From positions 1 through 19,354 of the forward strand of contig CAYQFA010000016.1 of the NCBI GenBank assembly GCA_964416665.1: a stretch of 19,354 bases of DNA, written 5' to 3'. The DNA is from JAKAGE01 sp964416665 (GTDB taxonomy: Bacteria; Patescibacteriota; Minisyncoccia; UBA6257; 2-01-FULL-56-20). A program made the translations under genes and the position numbers. Shown piece by piece: positions 1-7,074 of the stretch. Position 1 is the first letter of the stretch. Every line of letters starts with the position of its first letter. Under the pieces are notes generated by a model. The model saw nothing but the letters and a program-made list of their open reading frames with translations, did not search any database and was not told the origin of the DNA.

Positions 1-1227
1 TTCACCCTCATCGAGCTCCTGGTGGTCCTCGCGATCATCAGCATCCTGGCGGTGGTCGTCGTCCTCACCCTGAATCCCGCAGAATTGCTTCGTCAGGGAA
101 GGGACAGCACTCGGGTCTCCGACATGAATACCCTGACCCATGCCCTCTCCCTCTATCAGACGGACCAGGCAGGGAGTCAGGGATACTTCATGGGCAATGC
201 TTCCTCGGTCTATGTCTCCCTCCCTGATCCCACGATATCAGGAAACACGACCTCCTCCTGCGCCTACTGGAACCTTCCCGCCCTTCCTGCAGGCATGGGC
301 TACACCTACCAGTGTTCCTCCCCCCAGGCCTACAAGAACACGAACGGATCAGGATGGCTCCCCGTGAACCTCCAGAGCGTCAGCTCGGGGAATCCTCTGG
401 GATCCCTCCCGTCCGATCCCACAAATACCTCATCCACCGGCCTCTATTATACGTATGCCACAAACGGAGGTCAGTACGAGGTCACGAGCCTCTTCGAATC
501 CCAGAAATACAAGACGCAATACGGACAGAATCCCGTCGATCCCGGCTATCCCGAGGTGAACGCCCAGGGAAGCTCCCTTGCCATTTCCCCGCTCTTCAAC
601 CCCTCAGGCCTCGTGGGATGGTGGCCGCTCGATGAAGGGACGGGGTCCTCAAGCATCGACCAATCAGGCAACAGCAATATCGGTATCTGGACGGGAACGG
701 CCACCGGCGCGAACAATACCTACTATTCAGCAGGCAAGGTGGGAACCTATGCGGGGACGTTCGATGGGAGCACGGACTACGTGAGCACGGGCGGAAACAA
801 TCTACCGATTGGTAACAGCCCGAGAACCATAGCTATGTGGGTAAACTTCTCAAGCATTCCGGGTGGTAGTTGGACCGGTTTATATTCCTATGGAACCTCC
901 GGAGAAACCGTGAGTTGGTTTCTATACGGATGGACGAGCGACGCCGCAGTTCTCGGTCATACCTTCACGGGAGTTCCTATTGCCCTCAATCAATGGACTT
1001 TTATCGCATATACGTACGACGGATCGACCACGATAACTTTCTATTGGGGCAATCAATCGAAAACGGCGACCATAACCGCACCGAACACGGTGGGTGATGC
1101 ACATAACTTCATAGGGGAAATTCCAGGTTACGAGGGTTCTCCCAGTGGTCTCATTGACGATGTCCGCGTCTACAATCGCGCGCTCTCCGCAGCGGAAGTT
1201 CAGGCTTTGTATGACGCGGAGAAATAA
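1..1227 (+). CDS. Type IV pilin-like protein with C-terminal LamG domain (5' partial)
   Basis: The open frame enters from the left edge, so the true start and the prepilin leader lie outside the window; the GTG at 22 is internal. The first visible residues, FTLIELLVVLAIISIL, are the class III prepilin signature: mature Phe+1, Glu+5 and the hydrophobic N-terminal helix cleaved and methylated by PilD. Roughly residues 30-190 form a Ser/Thr/Gly/Pro-rich globular part of pseudopilin type. From about residue 205 (GLVGWWPLDEGTG) to the end (IDDVRVYNRALSAAEV) the text matches LamG/concanavalin-like domains, which bind glycans or surfaces. The expected role is a minor pilin or pilus-tip adhesin. It converges on ddl with a gap of 7 bases and no visible hairpin terminator. 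Base composition becomes AT-richer across about 790-1135. The pilin identity is firm; the LamG assignment is from pattern recognition. Confidence 0.85.
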   Translation, partial: FTLIELLVVLAIISILAVVVVLTLNPAELLRQGRDSTRVSDMNTLTHALSLYQTDQAGSQGYFMGNASSVYVSLPDPTISGNTTSSCAYWNLPALPAGMGYTYQCSSPQAYKNTNGSGWLPVNLQSVSSGNPLGSLPSDPTNTSSTGLYYTYATNGGQYEVTSLFESQKYKTQYGQNPVDPGYPEVNAQGSSLAISPLFNPSGLVGWWPLDEGTGSSSIDQSGNSNIGIWTGTATGANNTYYSAGKVGTYAGTFDGSTDYVSTGGNNLPIGNSPRTIAMWVNFSSIPGGSWTGLYSYGTSGETVSWFLYGWTSDAAVLGHTFTGVPIALNQWTFIAYTYDGSTTITFYWGNQSKTATITAPNTVGDAHNFIGEIPGYEGSPSGLIDDVRVYNRALSAAEVQALYDAEK

Positions 1228-1234
1228 AAGGAGA

Positions 1235-2383
1235 TTATTTTTTTTCCGTTCCCACGAACTTCTCTATGATATCGGTTTCGTAGTCGAGATGCGTCGATGC
1301 CGTTTGTGTTTCGTCGCGCACGGCTTGTTCTATCAAATCAGAAATCTGCTGCTTGAACGGAATGCCAGATGCCTCCCACAAATAGAAGGCCATGGAACCG
1401 GGAATGGGATTCACCTCGGTGAGGAAAAGTTCCTTGTCGGCGGTGAGCATGAAGTCGATGCGCACCATACCTTTACATGCGCATGCGACGAATATCTTTT
1501 TTGCCATATCCTGAATGGCGCGTTGTGTTTTCTCGTCGATCTTTGCCGGCAACTCGCGGTTGAGCGATGCCATGCCGCTTGCGCCACCGGTCTTTTTCGC
1601 CCCGCGCTGATATTTGTCGGCAAAGCTCAATATCTCGTCCTTCGAGACGGGCCGTTCGATCTCGCTGGTCTCGATCGTGCCGTTCACGGCGCGCACGGCG
1701 CAGTTGTATTCGGCGGCGAGTGAAAGATATTTTTCGACGAGGATCTCGTTATCGATGAATGCCGCCTCAAGCAGGAATTTCTGCAGTTCGACATCCGTTC
1801 GCGCGACATTGAGCCCGATGCTCGAACCGAGATGCACCGGTTTTATGATGACGGGGAGTGTTATCTTTTTTGTGATCGCCGCGGCAACGCCCGCGGCATC
1901 TTTTTTTATTTCCGCCGCGAACACGCTCATTCCGGGCGCGATGGGGATCCCGACGGTCTCAGCCACGCGCCGCGTCAGCGCCTTGTTCATCACCACCGCT
2001 GATGCTTCCTGTCCCGACGACGTGAAAGGGATCTCCATTGATTCCAACAAACCCTGCATCGGCCCGCTTTCTCCCTTGCCGCCATGGAATGCCAAATATG
2101 CCGCGTAGGGATATATCTTTTCCGCGCGCAGCGCCCCGCTTACCTGCACGAAGCCGCCCTTGGCGTCGCGTCCGAACGTCACCGCCTTTCGCGGCACGCT
2201 AAAAAAACCGCCCCGGTTTTCCAACCCGGGCAGATAGAGCAGCTCGCCCTTTTTGGTGACGTAAATCGTATAAGGGATATACTTCTCGCGGTCGATGTTC
2301 TCGACGACCTGAAGCCCCGTTATCACCGAGACCTCGTGTTCCGCCGAAACGCCGCCGAAGAGAATGAGGATTGGTTGTGCCAT
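1235..2383 (-). CDS. ddl: D-alanine--D-alanine ligase
   Basis: ATP-grasp enzyme joining two D-alanines for the peptidoglycan pentapeptide stem, acting in the cytoplasm. The start MAQPILILFGGVSAEHEVS gives 382 aa. The open frame continues upstream, but into the divergent ABC gene, and a TATAAT lies just before this ATG. Visible family blocks are FGGVSAEHEVS, HGGKGESGPMQG, LPVIIKPVHLGSSIG (ATP-binding Lys and the Ser of the active-site triad), EKYLSLAAEYNCAV, the omega-loop ADKYQRG, and RIDFML...FLTEVNPIPG (metal-binding Glu and Asn). The residue after the omega-loop Lys is Tyr, equivalent to E. coli DdlB Tyr216, so this is a Y-type enzyme expected to make D-Ala-D-Ala rather than D-Ala-D-Lac. 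The omega-loop is several residues longer than in E. coli. It is convergent with the pilin and divergent from the ABC ATPase. Confidence 0.95.
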   Translation of the reverse strand: MAQPILILFGGVSAEHEVSVITGLQVVENIDREKYIPYTIYVTKKGELLYLPGLENRGGFFSVPRKAVTFGRDAKGGFVQVSGALRAEKIYPYAAYLAFHGGKGESGPMQGLLESMEIPFTSSGQEASAVVMNKALTRRVAETVGIPIAPGMSVFAAEIKKDAAGVAAAITKKITLPVIIKPVHLGSSIGLNVARTDVELQKFLLEAAFIDNEILVEKYLSLAAEYNCAVRAVNGTIETSEIERPVSKDEILSFADKYQRGAKKTGGASGMASLNRELPAKIDEKTQRAIQDMAKKIFVACACKGMVRIDFMLTADKELFLTEVNPIPGSMAFYLWEASGIPFKQQISDLIEQAVRDETQTASTHLDYETDIIEKFVGTEKK

Positions 2384-2395
2384 TAGTTCATATGC

Positions 2396-2402
2396 TATTA
2401 TA
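2396..2402. promoter_or_regulatory. Overlapping divergent -10 elements of ddl and the ABC operon
   Basis: The 24-base gap between two divergent ATGs holds a -10 on each strand. On the minus strand TATAAT (2402-2397) would start ddl transcripts about 7 bases before its ATG at 2383. On the plus strand TGC-TATTAT (2393-2401, extended -10) lies 6 bases before the ATG at 2408, implying a leaderless mRNA. No good -35 is seen for either. Because the two -10 boxes overlap, polymerase cannot occupy both at once, so the two operons may compete. This was read by eye only. Confidence 0.6.
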
Positions 2403-2407
2403 TACCC

Positions 2408-3121
2408 ATGGTTGAATTCTCGCATCTGACGAAAGCCTATAAAAAGCGGGTGGCGGTTGATGATTTTACCCTTTCCGTCGACGTTCCCATCTTCGGGTTT
2501 CTGGGACAGAACGGGGCGGGGAAGACGACGATCATGAAGATCATCGTGGGGTTGCTGGCGCCCACGAGCGGCACGATCACGATCGACGGCTCGCTCGCGA
2601 CCCATCCGATCTTCAAAAAGAAGATCGGTTACATGCCGGAGACGCCGTATTTCTACGAGCGGATGACCGGAATGGAATTTTTGCGTTTTTGCGACGAACT
2701 GTTCGAAGGCGGCGGCAACGCGCAGGCACACTACGAAGATCTTTTAAAGAAGGTCGGCATCTATGGTGCACGTGATTACGAGATCCGCACTTATTCAAAG
2801 GGCATGCGCCAGCGGCTTGGTTTTGCGCAGGCGCTCGTGAACGATCCGGAATATCTTTTTCTCGACGAACCGCTTGATGGCCTCGACCCCATCGGTCGCC
2901 GCGAGATGAAAGAGGTGATGCTCGATTTAAAAAAAGAGGGGAGGAGAATATTCCTCAATACGCACATCCTCTATGACGTTGAGGAGATCTGCGATGAGGT
3001 GGGCATCATCCATCAGGGAAAATTGCTCTATTCCGGCTCGGTGAAGGAATTTTGCGCCGGTAAGCCGCTCGAGGAGCGGTTCGTGGAGGTCGTCGAAGCG
3101 CACGAAGCACAAAAAGCATGA
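2408..3121 (+). CDS. ABC transporter ATP-binding protein
   Basis: A 237-aa nucleotide-binding subunit of an ABC-2 type transporter, peripheral on the inner face of the membrane. Walker A is GQNGAGKT (residues 33-40), the signature is YSKGMRQR (about 129-136), Walker B is YLFLDEP (Asp153, catalytic Glu154), the D-loop is LDGLD and the switch His is in NTHIL (His186). All catalytic residues are present, so it should hydrolyse ATP. Its stop overlaps the start of the permease by ATGA (3118-3121), which usually means translational coupling. The class resembles CcmA/NatA/drug-efflux ATPases and the PilH protein of Myxococcus. The substrate cannot be told from sequence. There is no Shine-Dalgarno and the mRNA appears leaderless. 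Confidence 0.95.
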   Translation: MVEFSHLTKAYKKRVAVDDFTLSVDVPIFGFLGQNGAGKTTIMKIIVGLLAPTSGTITIDGSLATHPIFKKKIGYMPETPYFYERMTGMEFLRFCDELFEGGGNAQAHYEDLLKKVGIYGARDYEIRTYSKGMRQRLGFAQALVNDPEYLFLDEPLDGLDPIGRREMKEVMLDLKKEGRRIFLNTHILYDVEEICDEVGIIHQGKLLYSGSVKEFCAGKPLEERFVEVVEAHEAQKA

Positions 3122-3882
3122 GAAACATTTTCGTCATTGCCAAGAATACGCTGAAGCTCGAGGTCCGCGAAAAGATTCTTTATGGCATCATCATTTTCGG
3201 CCTGCTCTATATCTTCTTCACGCTCTTCCTTTCCGACCTCGTCCTTAAGGAATTGCCGATGGTGAAAAGCTTCGGCCTCACAGGGATATATTTCTTCAAC
3301 GCCATCGTCGCGCTTTTCCTCGGCACGACATCGTTCTTCAAAGACGTGGACAGGAAAGTGGTCTATTTCATCCTTTCCAAGCCGGTCTCCCGCGCCCAGT
3401 TCGTGCTCGGAAAGTTCTTCGGGCTCTGTATGGTGTTGCTTTTCGCGAGCGTGATCCTGAGCGTGGCGTACATCGGGCTTATCCTCTATGAGCACGGCGG
3501 TTTCGATACGCTCGGCCTGCTTGCCATCGCCATGCAGTTCCTCGAGATGGCGCTCTTTCTGGCGTTCGCGATCTTCGTCTCGACGTTTTCGAGCTCGTTA
3601 CTCTCCATTGTCTACACCTCCGGCGTTTTCTTCCTTGGCCACGTGGTGAGCACCATCCTCGACGCCGCGAAACAGATCGGCCTCGGCGGGATGAGGTTCG
3701 TCCTGGTGGAAATTTTGTATTACGTCTTCCCGAACTTGGAGAAGTTCGATGCGCGCGACCTTGCCATCCATGCGGTGGCAATGCCATTCACGTCGTTCGC
3801 GCTCGCGGTCGCCTACGCGGCGGTGTATATCATCCTTCTTTTGTCTGCGGCGATCTGGATCTTCGATAAAAAAGAAATCTGA
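3118..3882 (+). CDS. ABC-2 family transporter permease
   Basis: A 254-aa polytopic membrane protein forming the channel partner of the preceding ATPase. About six hydrophobic segments are visible: residues about 20-42 (LYGIIIFGLLYIFFTLFL), 55-75, 100-122, 135-155, 155-178 and 225-250. The soluble loop SFFKDVDRKVVYFILSKPVS between helices 2 and 3 is characteristic of ABC-2 permeases (the PilI/NosY/YhaP type) and should contact the ATPase. It ends with TGA at 3880-3882 and the next gene starts 4 bases later, so the three genes form a tight operon. The family assignment is good; the cargo is unknown. The neighbouring pilin makes a role in pilus or surface assembly possible. Confidence 0.9.
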   Translation: MRNIFVIAKNTLKLEVREKILYGIIIFGLLYIFFTLFLSDLVLKELPMVKSFGLTGIYFFNAIVALFLGTTSFFKDVDRKVVYFILSKPVSRAQFVLGKFFGLCMVLLFASVILSVAYIGLILYEHGGFDTLGLLAIAMQFLEMALFLAFAIFVSTFSSSLLSIVYTSGVFFLGHVVSTILDAAKQIGLGGMRFVLVEILYYVFPNLEKFDARDLAIHAVAMPFTSFALAVAYAAVYIILLLSAAIWIFDKKEI

Positions 3883-3886
3883 CGCC

Positions 3887-4756
3887 ATGGCGACCGCCCG
3901 ATCCTTCCGGTTCTCAAAATCAGTTTTACTGGCGCTCCTTCTCCTCCTTATCGTCTTTTTGCAGTACGAATATGACGCAACAAAGGTTCCGTTGGCGCCA
4001 AGCGCGAGCGGGAGCGGTGTCTCCCCGCTCATGATCCGCATGGCGGACCTTGGATTTTCTCCCGCCATCGCCTCGTTCCTATGGGCGACCACCATGCCGG
4101 AAATATTGGATCTTTTTCGGGACAGAACGGAATATCTTGGCGACGAGGCGTTCGTGAACGCCGTCGATCCCAAAATGAGCTATCCTTACGCGTTCTCCGT
4201 GCTTACCTTGCCGGCAGTTCCCACCAAGGCGTTTCCTGACGGGCTTAAGGATGCCATGGTCATTGGCAACCGGGGGTTACAAACCGCCGATCCGGACTGG
4301 CGTATCGCGTATTATATGGCGATGAATTACTACCTCGGTTTGAACGACATGAAGGACGCTCTGTTGTATTTCGACATCGCCGCGCGTACGCCGGGCGTCC
4401 CGCAGTTCGCGGAGCGTTTTTCGCTCAACTTCGGCATCGGTTCGAACCAGCGTGAGACCACAAAGGAATTGTGGACCACGATCCGCGACAGCACGAATGA
4501 TGAGTTCACGAAAGAGCGTGCGCAGACCTACATAGACCATCTGGACGATCTTGATATCATTCAGGCCGCTGCAGCGCAATACAAAGAACAATATGGTGTC
4601 TATCCCACCTCGACGTCCGAGCTGGTCGCTAAGGGCATCCTTTCCGCGATTCCGCAGGATCCCTTCGGTTTCACTTTTATCATCAATAAAGACGGAACAT
4701 CGGGTATAGATCTCAATAAGCTCCCGTCGTATATTTTGACCGAACCGGCGACATAA
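3887..4756 (+). CDS. Membrane-anchored protein with TPR-like middle and pseudopilin-like C-terminus
   Basis: 289 aa from the ATG 4 bases after the permease stop; the longer upstream frame would run inside the permease and is not used. Residues about 9-27 (SVLLALLLLLIVFLQ) are one transmembrane anchor, leaving the rest outside the cytoplasm. The middle (about 130-200, with DWRIAYYMAMNYYLGLNDMK and ALLYFDIAARTPG) looks like TPR helix pairs. The C-terminus from about 220 (YKEQYGVYPTSTSELVAKG, then IPQDPFGF) matches the C-terminal pattern of type II secretion pseudopilins and related periplasmic proteins. It is the third gene of the ABC operon and may be its periplasmic partner, comparable in position to PilG beside PilH/PilI. 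I do not recognise a named family for the full length. Confidence 0.75.
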   Translation: MATARSFRFSKSVLLALLLLLIVFLQYEYDATKVPLAPSASGSGVSPLMIRMADLGFSPAIASFLWATTMPEILDLFRDRTEYLGDEAFVNAVDPKMSYPYAFSVLTLPAVPTKAFPDGLKDAMVIGNRGLQTADPDWRIAYYMAMNYYLGLNDMKDALLYFDIAARTPGVPQFAERFSLNFGIGSNQRETTKELWTTIRDSTNDEFTKERAQTYIDHLDDLDIIQAAAAQYKEQYGVYPTSTSELVAKGILSAIPQDPFGFTFIINKDGTSGIDLNKLPSYILTEPAT

Positions 4757-4769
4757 ATGAGGCGCGGTA

Positions 4770-4778
4770 TGGTATACT
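4770..4778 (+). promoter_or_regulatory. Extended -10 promoter of the carbon-metabolism block
   Basis: TG-G-TATACT sits in the 51-base gap after the ABC operon. It would start transcription near 4785, giving a 5' leader of about 23 bases before the ATG at 4808. No -35 at the right spacing is evident, which is usual for extended -10 promoters. The leader is A-rich with no Shine-Dalgarno. Confidence 0.55.
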
Positions 4779-4807
4779 AAAAGAAGAAAACCAACATAAT
4801 AAACCAC

Positions 4808-5779
4808 ATGAATATAGCATTTTTTGAGACAGCGGCGGCGGAGCGGGACGAGATAACGAAGGCGTTCGTTGGTCACACGGTCCAGTTCTACGACGGTGCG
4901 CTGACGAAAGAAAATGTCGGTCTTGCGGCCGATGCCGATGCCATCTCGGTATTCATCAATTCGGAGGTTTCGGCCGATATCATCGCGGCGCTTCGGGCCA
5001 CCAAACTTATCACGACCCGCTCGACGGGATTCGATCATATTGATATTGCGAGCGCCAAGGCGAAGGGGATTGTCGTTGCGAACGTGCCTGCGTACGGTTC
5101 GCGCACGGTGGCGGAGTATGCTTTCGGACTCATTCTCAGCCTTTCCCGAAAGCTTTTTCCCGCACGCGCGCGGGTCCGCGACGAGAAAAGCTTTTCCATC
5201 CTTGGGCTCGAAGGATTCAACCTTGAAGGAAAGACGCTTGGCGTTCTTGGCACCGGACGGATCGGAAAGAACGTGATCACGATCGCAAAGGCGTTCGCGA
5301 TGAATGTCGTCGCCTACGACGTCATCCATGATGATGCGTTCGCTCAGAAGACCGGCTTCGCCTACCTCGACCTGCCGTCGCTCTTGTCGCAGTCGGACAT
5401 TCTCACATTCCATCTTCCTTATAACGAAGGGACGCATCATATTCTCAACGAGACCAACATCTCGCTTATAAAGAAGGGTGCGTATCTTGTGAACACTGCG
5501 CGCGGCGATCTGATCGATACGAAGGCGTTATTGGGAGCGCTTGCCGACGGCACACTCGCGGGAGCAGGCATCGATGTCCTTGAATCCGAGCGGAGCGTGA
5601 AGATGGGAGTGGCTTCGGAGATCGTCACCGAAGACATGGCTCTCGTAGATCTCCCGAACGTCATCTTTACCCCGCACGTTGCGTTCTATACCCAGGAAGC
5701 GGTGGCTGAAATAAACAAGACGACGATCCAGAACATCATTTTATTCATAGGCGGCACTCCGCAGAATATCGTCAGCTGA
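4808..5779 (+). CDS. D-isomer-specific 2-hydroxyacid dehydrogenase (D-lactate dehydrogenase-like)
   Basis: A 323-aa cytoplasmic NAD(H)-dependent enzyme that reduces a 2-oxoacid to the D-2-hydroxyacid. The NAD-binding GxGxxG is GVLGTGRIG at about residue 145. The catalytic triad is visible: Arg232 in NTARGD, Glu259 in GIDVLE and His290 in FTPHVAF. The substrate-domain block TRSTGFDHIDI followed by NVPAYGSRTVAEYAFGL is typical of the D-lactate dehydrogenase branch. Substrate could be pyruvate (D-lactate as fermentation end product) or hydroxypyruvate/glyoxylate. The next gene, a glycerate kinase one base away, makes D-glycerate formation a real alternative. The start is preceded by an A-rich leader and no Shine-Dalgarno. 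The family is certain; the substrate is not. Confidence 0.9.
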   Translation: MNIAFFETAAAERDEITKAFVGHTVQFYDGALTKENVGLAADADAISVFINSEVSADIIAALRATKLITTRSTGFDHIDIASAKAKGIVVANVPAYGSRTVAEYAFGLILSLSRKLFPARARVRDEKSFSILGLEGFNLEGKTLGVLGTGRIGKNVITIAKAFAMNVVAYDVIHDDAFAQKTGFAYLDLPSLLSQSDILTFHLPYNEGTHHILNETNISLIKKGAYLVNTARGDLIDTKALLGALADGTLAGAGIDVLESERSVKMGVASEIVTEDMALVDLPNVIFTPHVAFYTQEAVAEINKTTIQNIILFIGGTPQNIVS

Positions 5780-5780
5780 T

Positions 5781-7064
5781 ATGCCGCGCATCACGATCCA
5801 GAACCTTGCGGAACTTGCGGCGGGTGCGCCCGGGCGCACGGCAGCGCTTGCGATCGCGGAAGCGGGGCTCAACGCCATCGATACCGAGCGCGCCGTCACT
5901 GCGGCAATCACGCTCACCGAGGACGGTATGAAGCTCAAGATAAAGGACCTCGAGCTTGATCTCGCAAAGTTCAAGTCGATCCGCATCGTCGGCTTCGGGA
6001 AGGCTTCGTGCGAAGCAGCCGGTTCGCTTGTGGCGATCTTGCATGACAGGGTGAAGGATGGCGTGGTCATCGATGTGAAGGATGTGAAATGTGAGTACAT
6101 CGCCAATTTTGTCGGGACCCATCCCGAACCGTCCGAGCAGAATTTTCTTGCCACCGAACACATCGTCACGCTTGCCAAGGAGATCACGGCGGACGACCTT
6201 GTTCTTGTCGTGGTGTCCGGCGGAGGATCCTCTTTGTTATGCTGGCCCGCTTCGGAATGCACGCAGGGGAAAAAATTATATGACGATTTTCTCCGCATCG
6301 GCGGCGATATCGAGGAATTGAACACGGTGCGTAAGCATCTCTCGGCGTTGAAGGGCGGGGGATTGGCGAAACTGCTCTATCCCGCGACGGTCGTGGGACT
6401 TATTTTTTGCGACGTACCCGGCGATCATATTGAAGAAGTCGCCTCCGGCCCTACGTTCAAGGACAAGAGCACGATTGCCGATGCGCGGGCGGTCCTCGAT
6501 AGATATCACCTCACCGGGTTCGACCTTACGGAGACGCCGAAGGACGACATCTTTTTCGAGAAGGTCCATAACATCCTCCTGGTTTCGAACGGCGAGGCAC
6601 TCCGTGCGATGGCGGAGGAGGCCGTGCGGCAGGGTTATAAAGCGAACGTCGTCTCGTCCGAAATTTACAGCGCACCGGAGGCCGCGCTCGCTTCATTGAA
6701 GGATGCCGCAGGAGCGCAAGAGGTTGCTTTAGGTGGCGGGGAGGTGAAGCTTCTGGTTCCGGAAAATTCCGGATTGGGAGGACGCTGTTCGTATCTTGCG
6801 CTTGCCGCCATGTCGCACTTGGGCGATGGCGACATTTTCGTGGCAGTGGCGTCCGATGGTGTCGACAATTCCGATAGTGCCGGAGCGATCGTCGACGGCG
6901 CGACGAAGAAGGCCGCGGTGGAGCTTGGGCTCAGCCCCGATGAGTACGAAAAACACTTTGATTCCTATAGCTTTTTCAAAAAAACGGGAGGGTTGCTGTT
7001 TACCGGCCCCACGGGAGCTAACGTTTCCGATCTTATGATATGGTTAAGACAAACCCAACAATAA
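5781..7064 (+). CDS. Glycerate 2-kinase (MOFRL/DUF4147 family)
   Basis: 427 aa, starting one base after the dehydrogenase stop. It should phosphorylate D-glycerate with ATP to 2-phosphoglycerate in the cytoplasm. The N-terminal DUF4147-type domain shows RIVGFGKASCEAAGSL and the Gly-rich VVSGGGSSLLCWPA (about residues 148-162), followed by VRKHLSALKGGGLAKLL. The C-terminal MOFRL domain shows LGGGEVKLL, then SGLGGRCSYLALAA and ASDGVDNSDSAGAIVDG. The canonical text is GRGGRNQELALA, so GLGGRCSYLALA is a mild divergence. Older annotations call this family hydroxypyruvate reductase (TtuD), but biochemical work assigns the kinase role. Its product is the substrate of enolase, the next gene. Confidence 0.9.
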   Translation: MPRITIQNLAELAAGAPGRTAALAIAEAGLNAIDTERAVTAAITLTEDGMKLKIKDLELDLAKFKSIRIVGFGKASCEAAGSLVAILHDRVKDGVVIDVKDVKCEYIANFVGTHPEPSEQNFLATEHIVTLAKEITADDLVLVVVSGGGSSLLCWPASECTQGKKLYDDFLRIGGDIEELNTVRKHLSALKGGGLAKLLYPATVVGLIFCDVPGDHIEEVASGPTFKDKSTIADARAVLDRYHLTGFDLTETPKDDIFFEKVHNILLVSNGEALRAMAEEAVRQGYKANVVSSEIYSAPEAALASLKDAAGAQEVALGGGEVKLLVPENSGLGGRCSYLALAAMSHLGDGDIFVAVASDGVDNSDSAGAIVDGATKKAAVELGLSPDEYEKHFDSYSFFKKTGGLLFTGPTGANVSDLMIWLRQTQQ

Positions 7065-7074
7065 AAACAATAAA

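Noticed and set aside
1235..2383. Ddl as a D-Ala-D-Lac ligase (intrinsic vancomycin resistance), given the nearby D-lactate dehydrogenase
   Set aside because: The position equivalent to E. coli DdlB Tyr216 is Tyr (ADKY). Depsipeptide-forming F-type enzymes have Phe there.
3749..3886. Extended N-terminus of the protein at 3887-4756
   Set aside because: The extension lies wholly inside the permease gene, is Arg/Ser-rich, and would bury the membrane anchor.
4277..5440. A 387-codon minus-strand ORF
   Set aside because: It is antisense to two well-supported genes, and its Arg-rich composition is typical of a shadow frame in GC-rich DNA.
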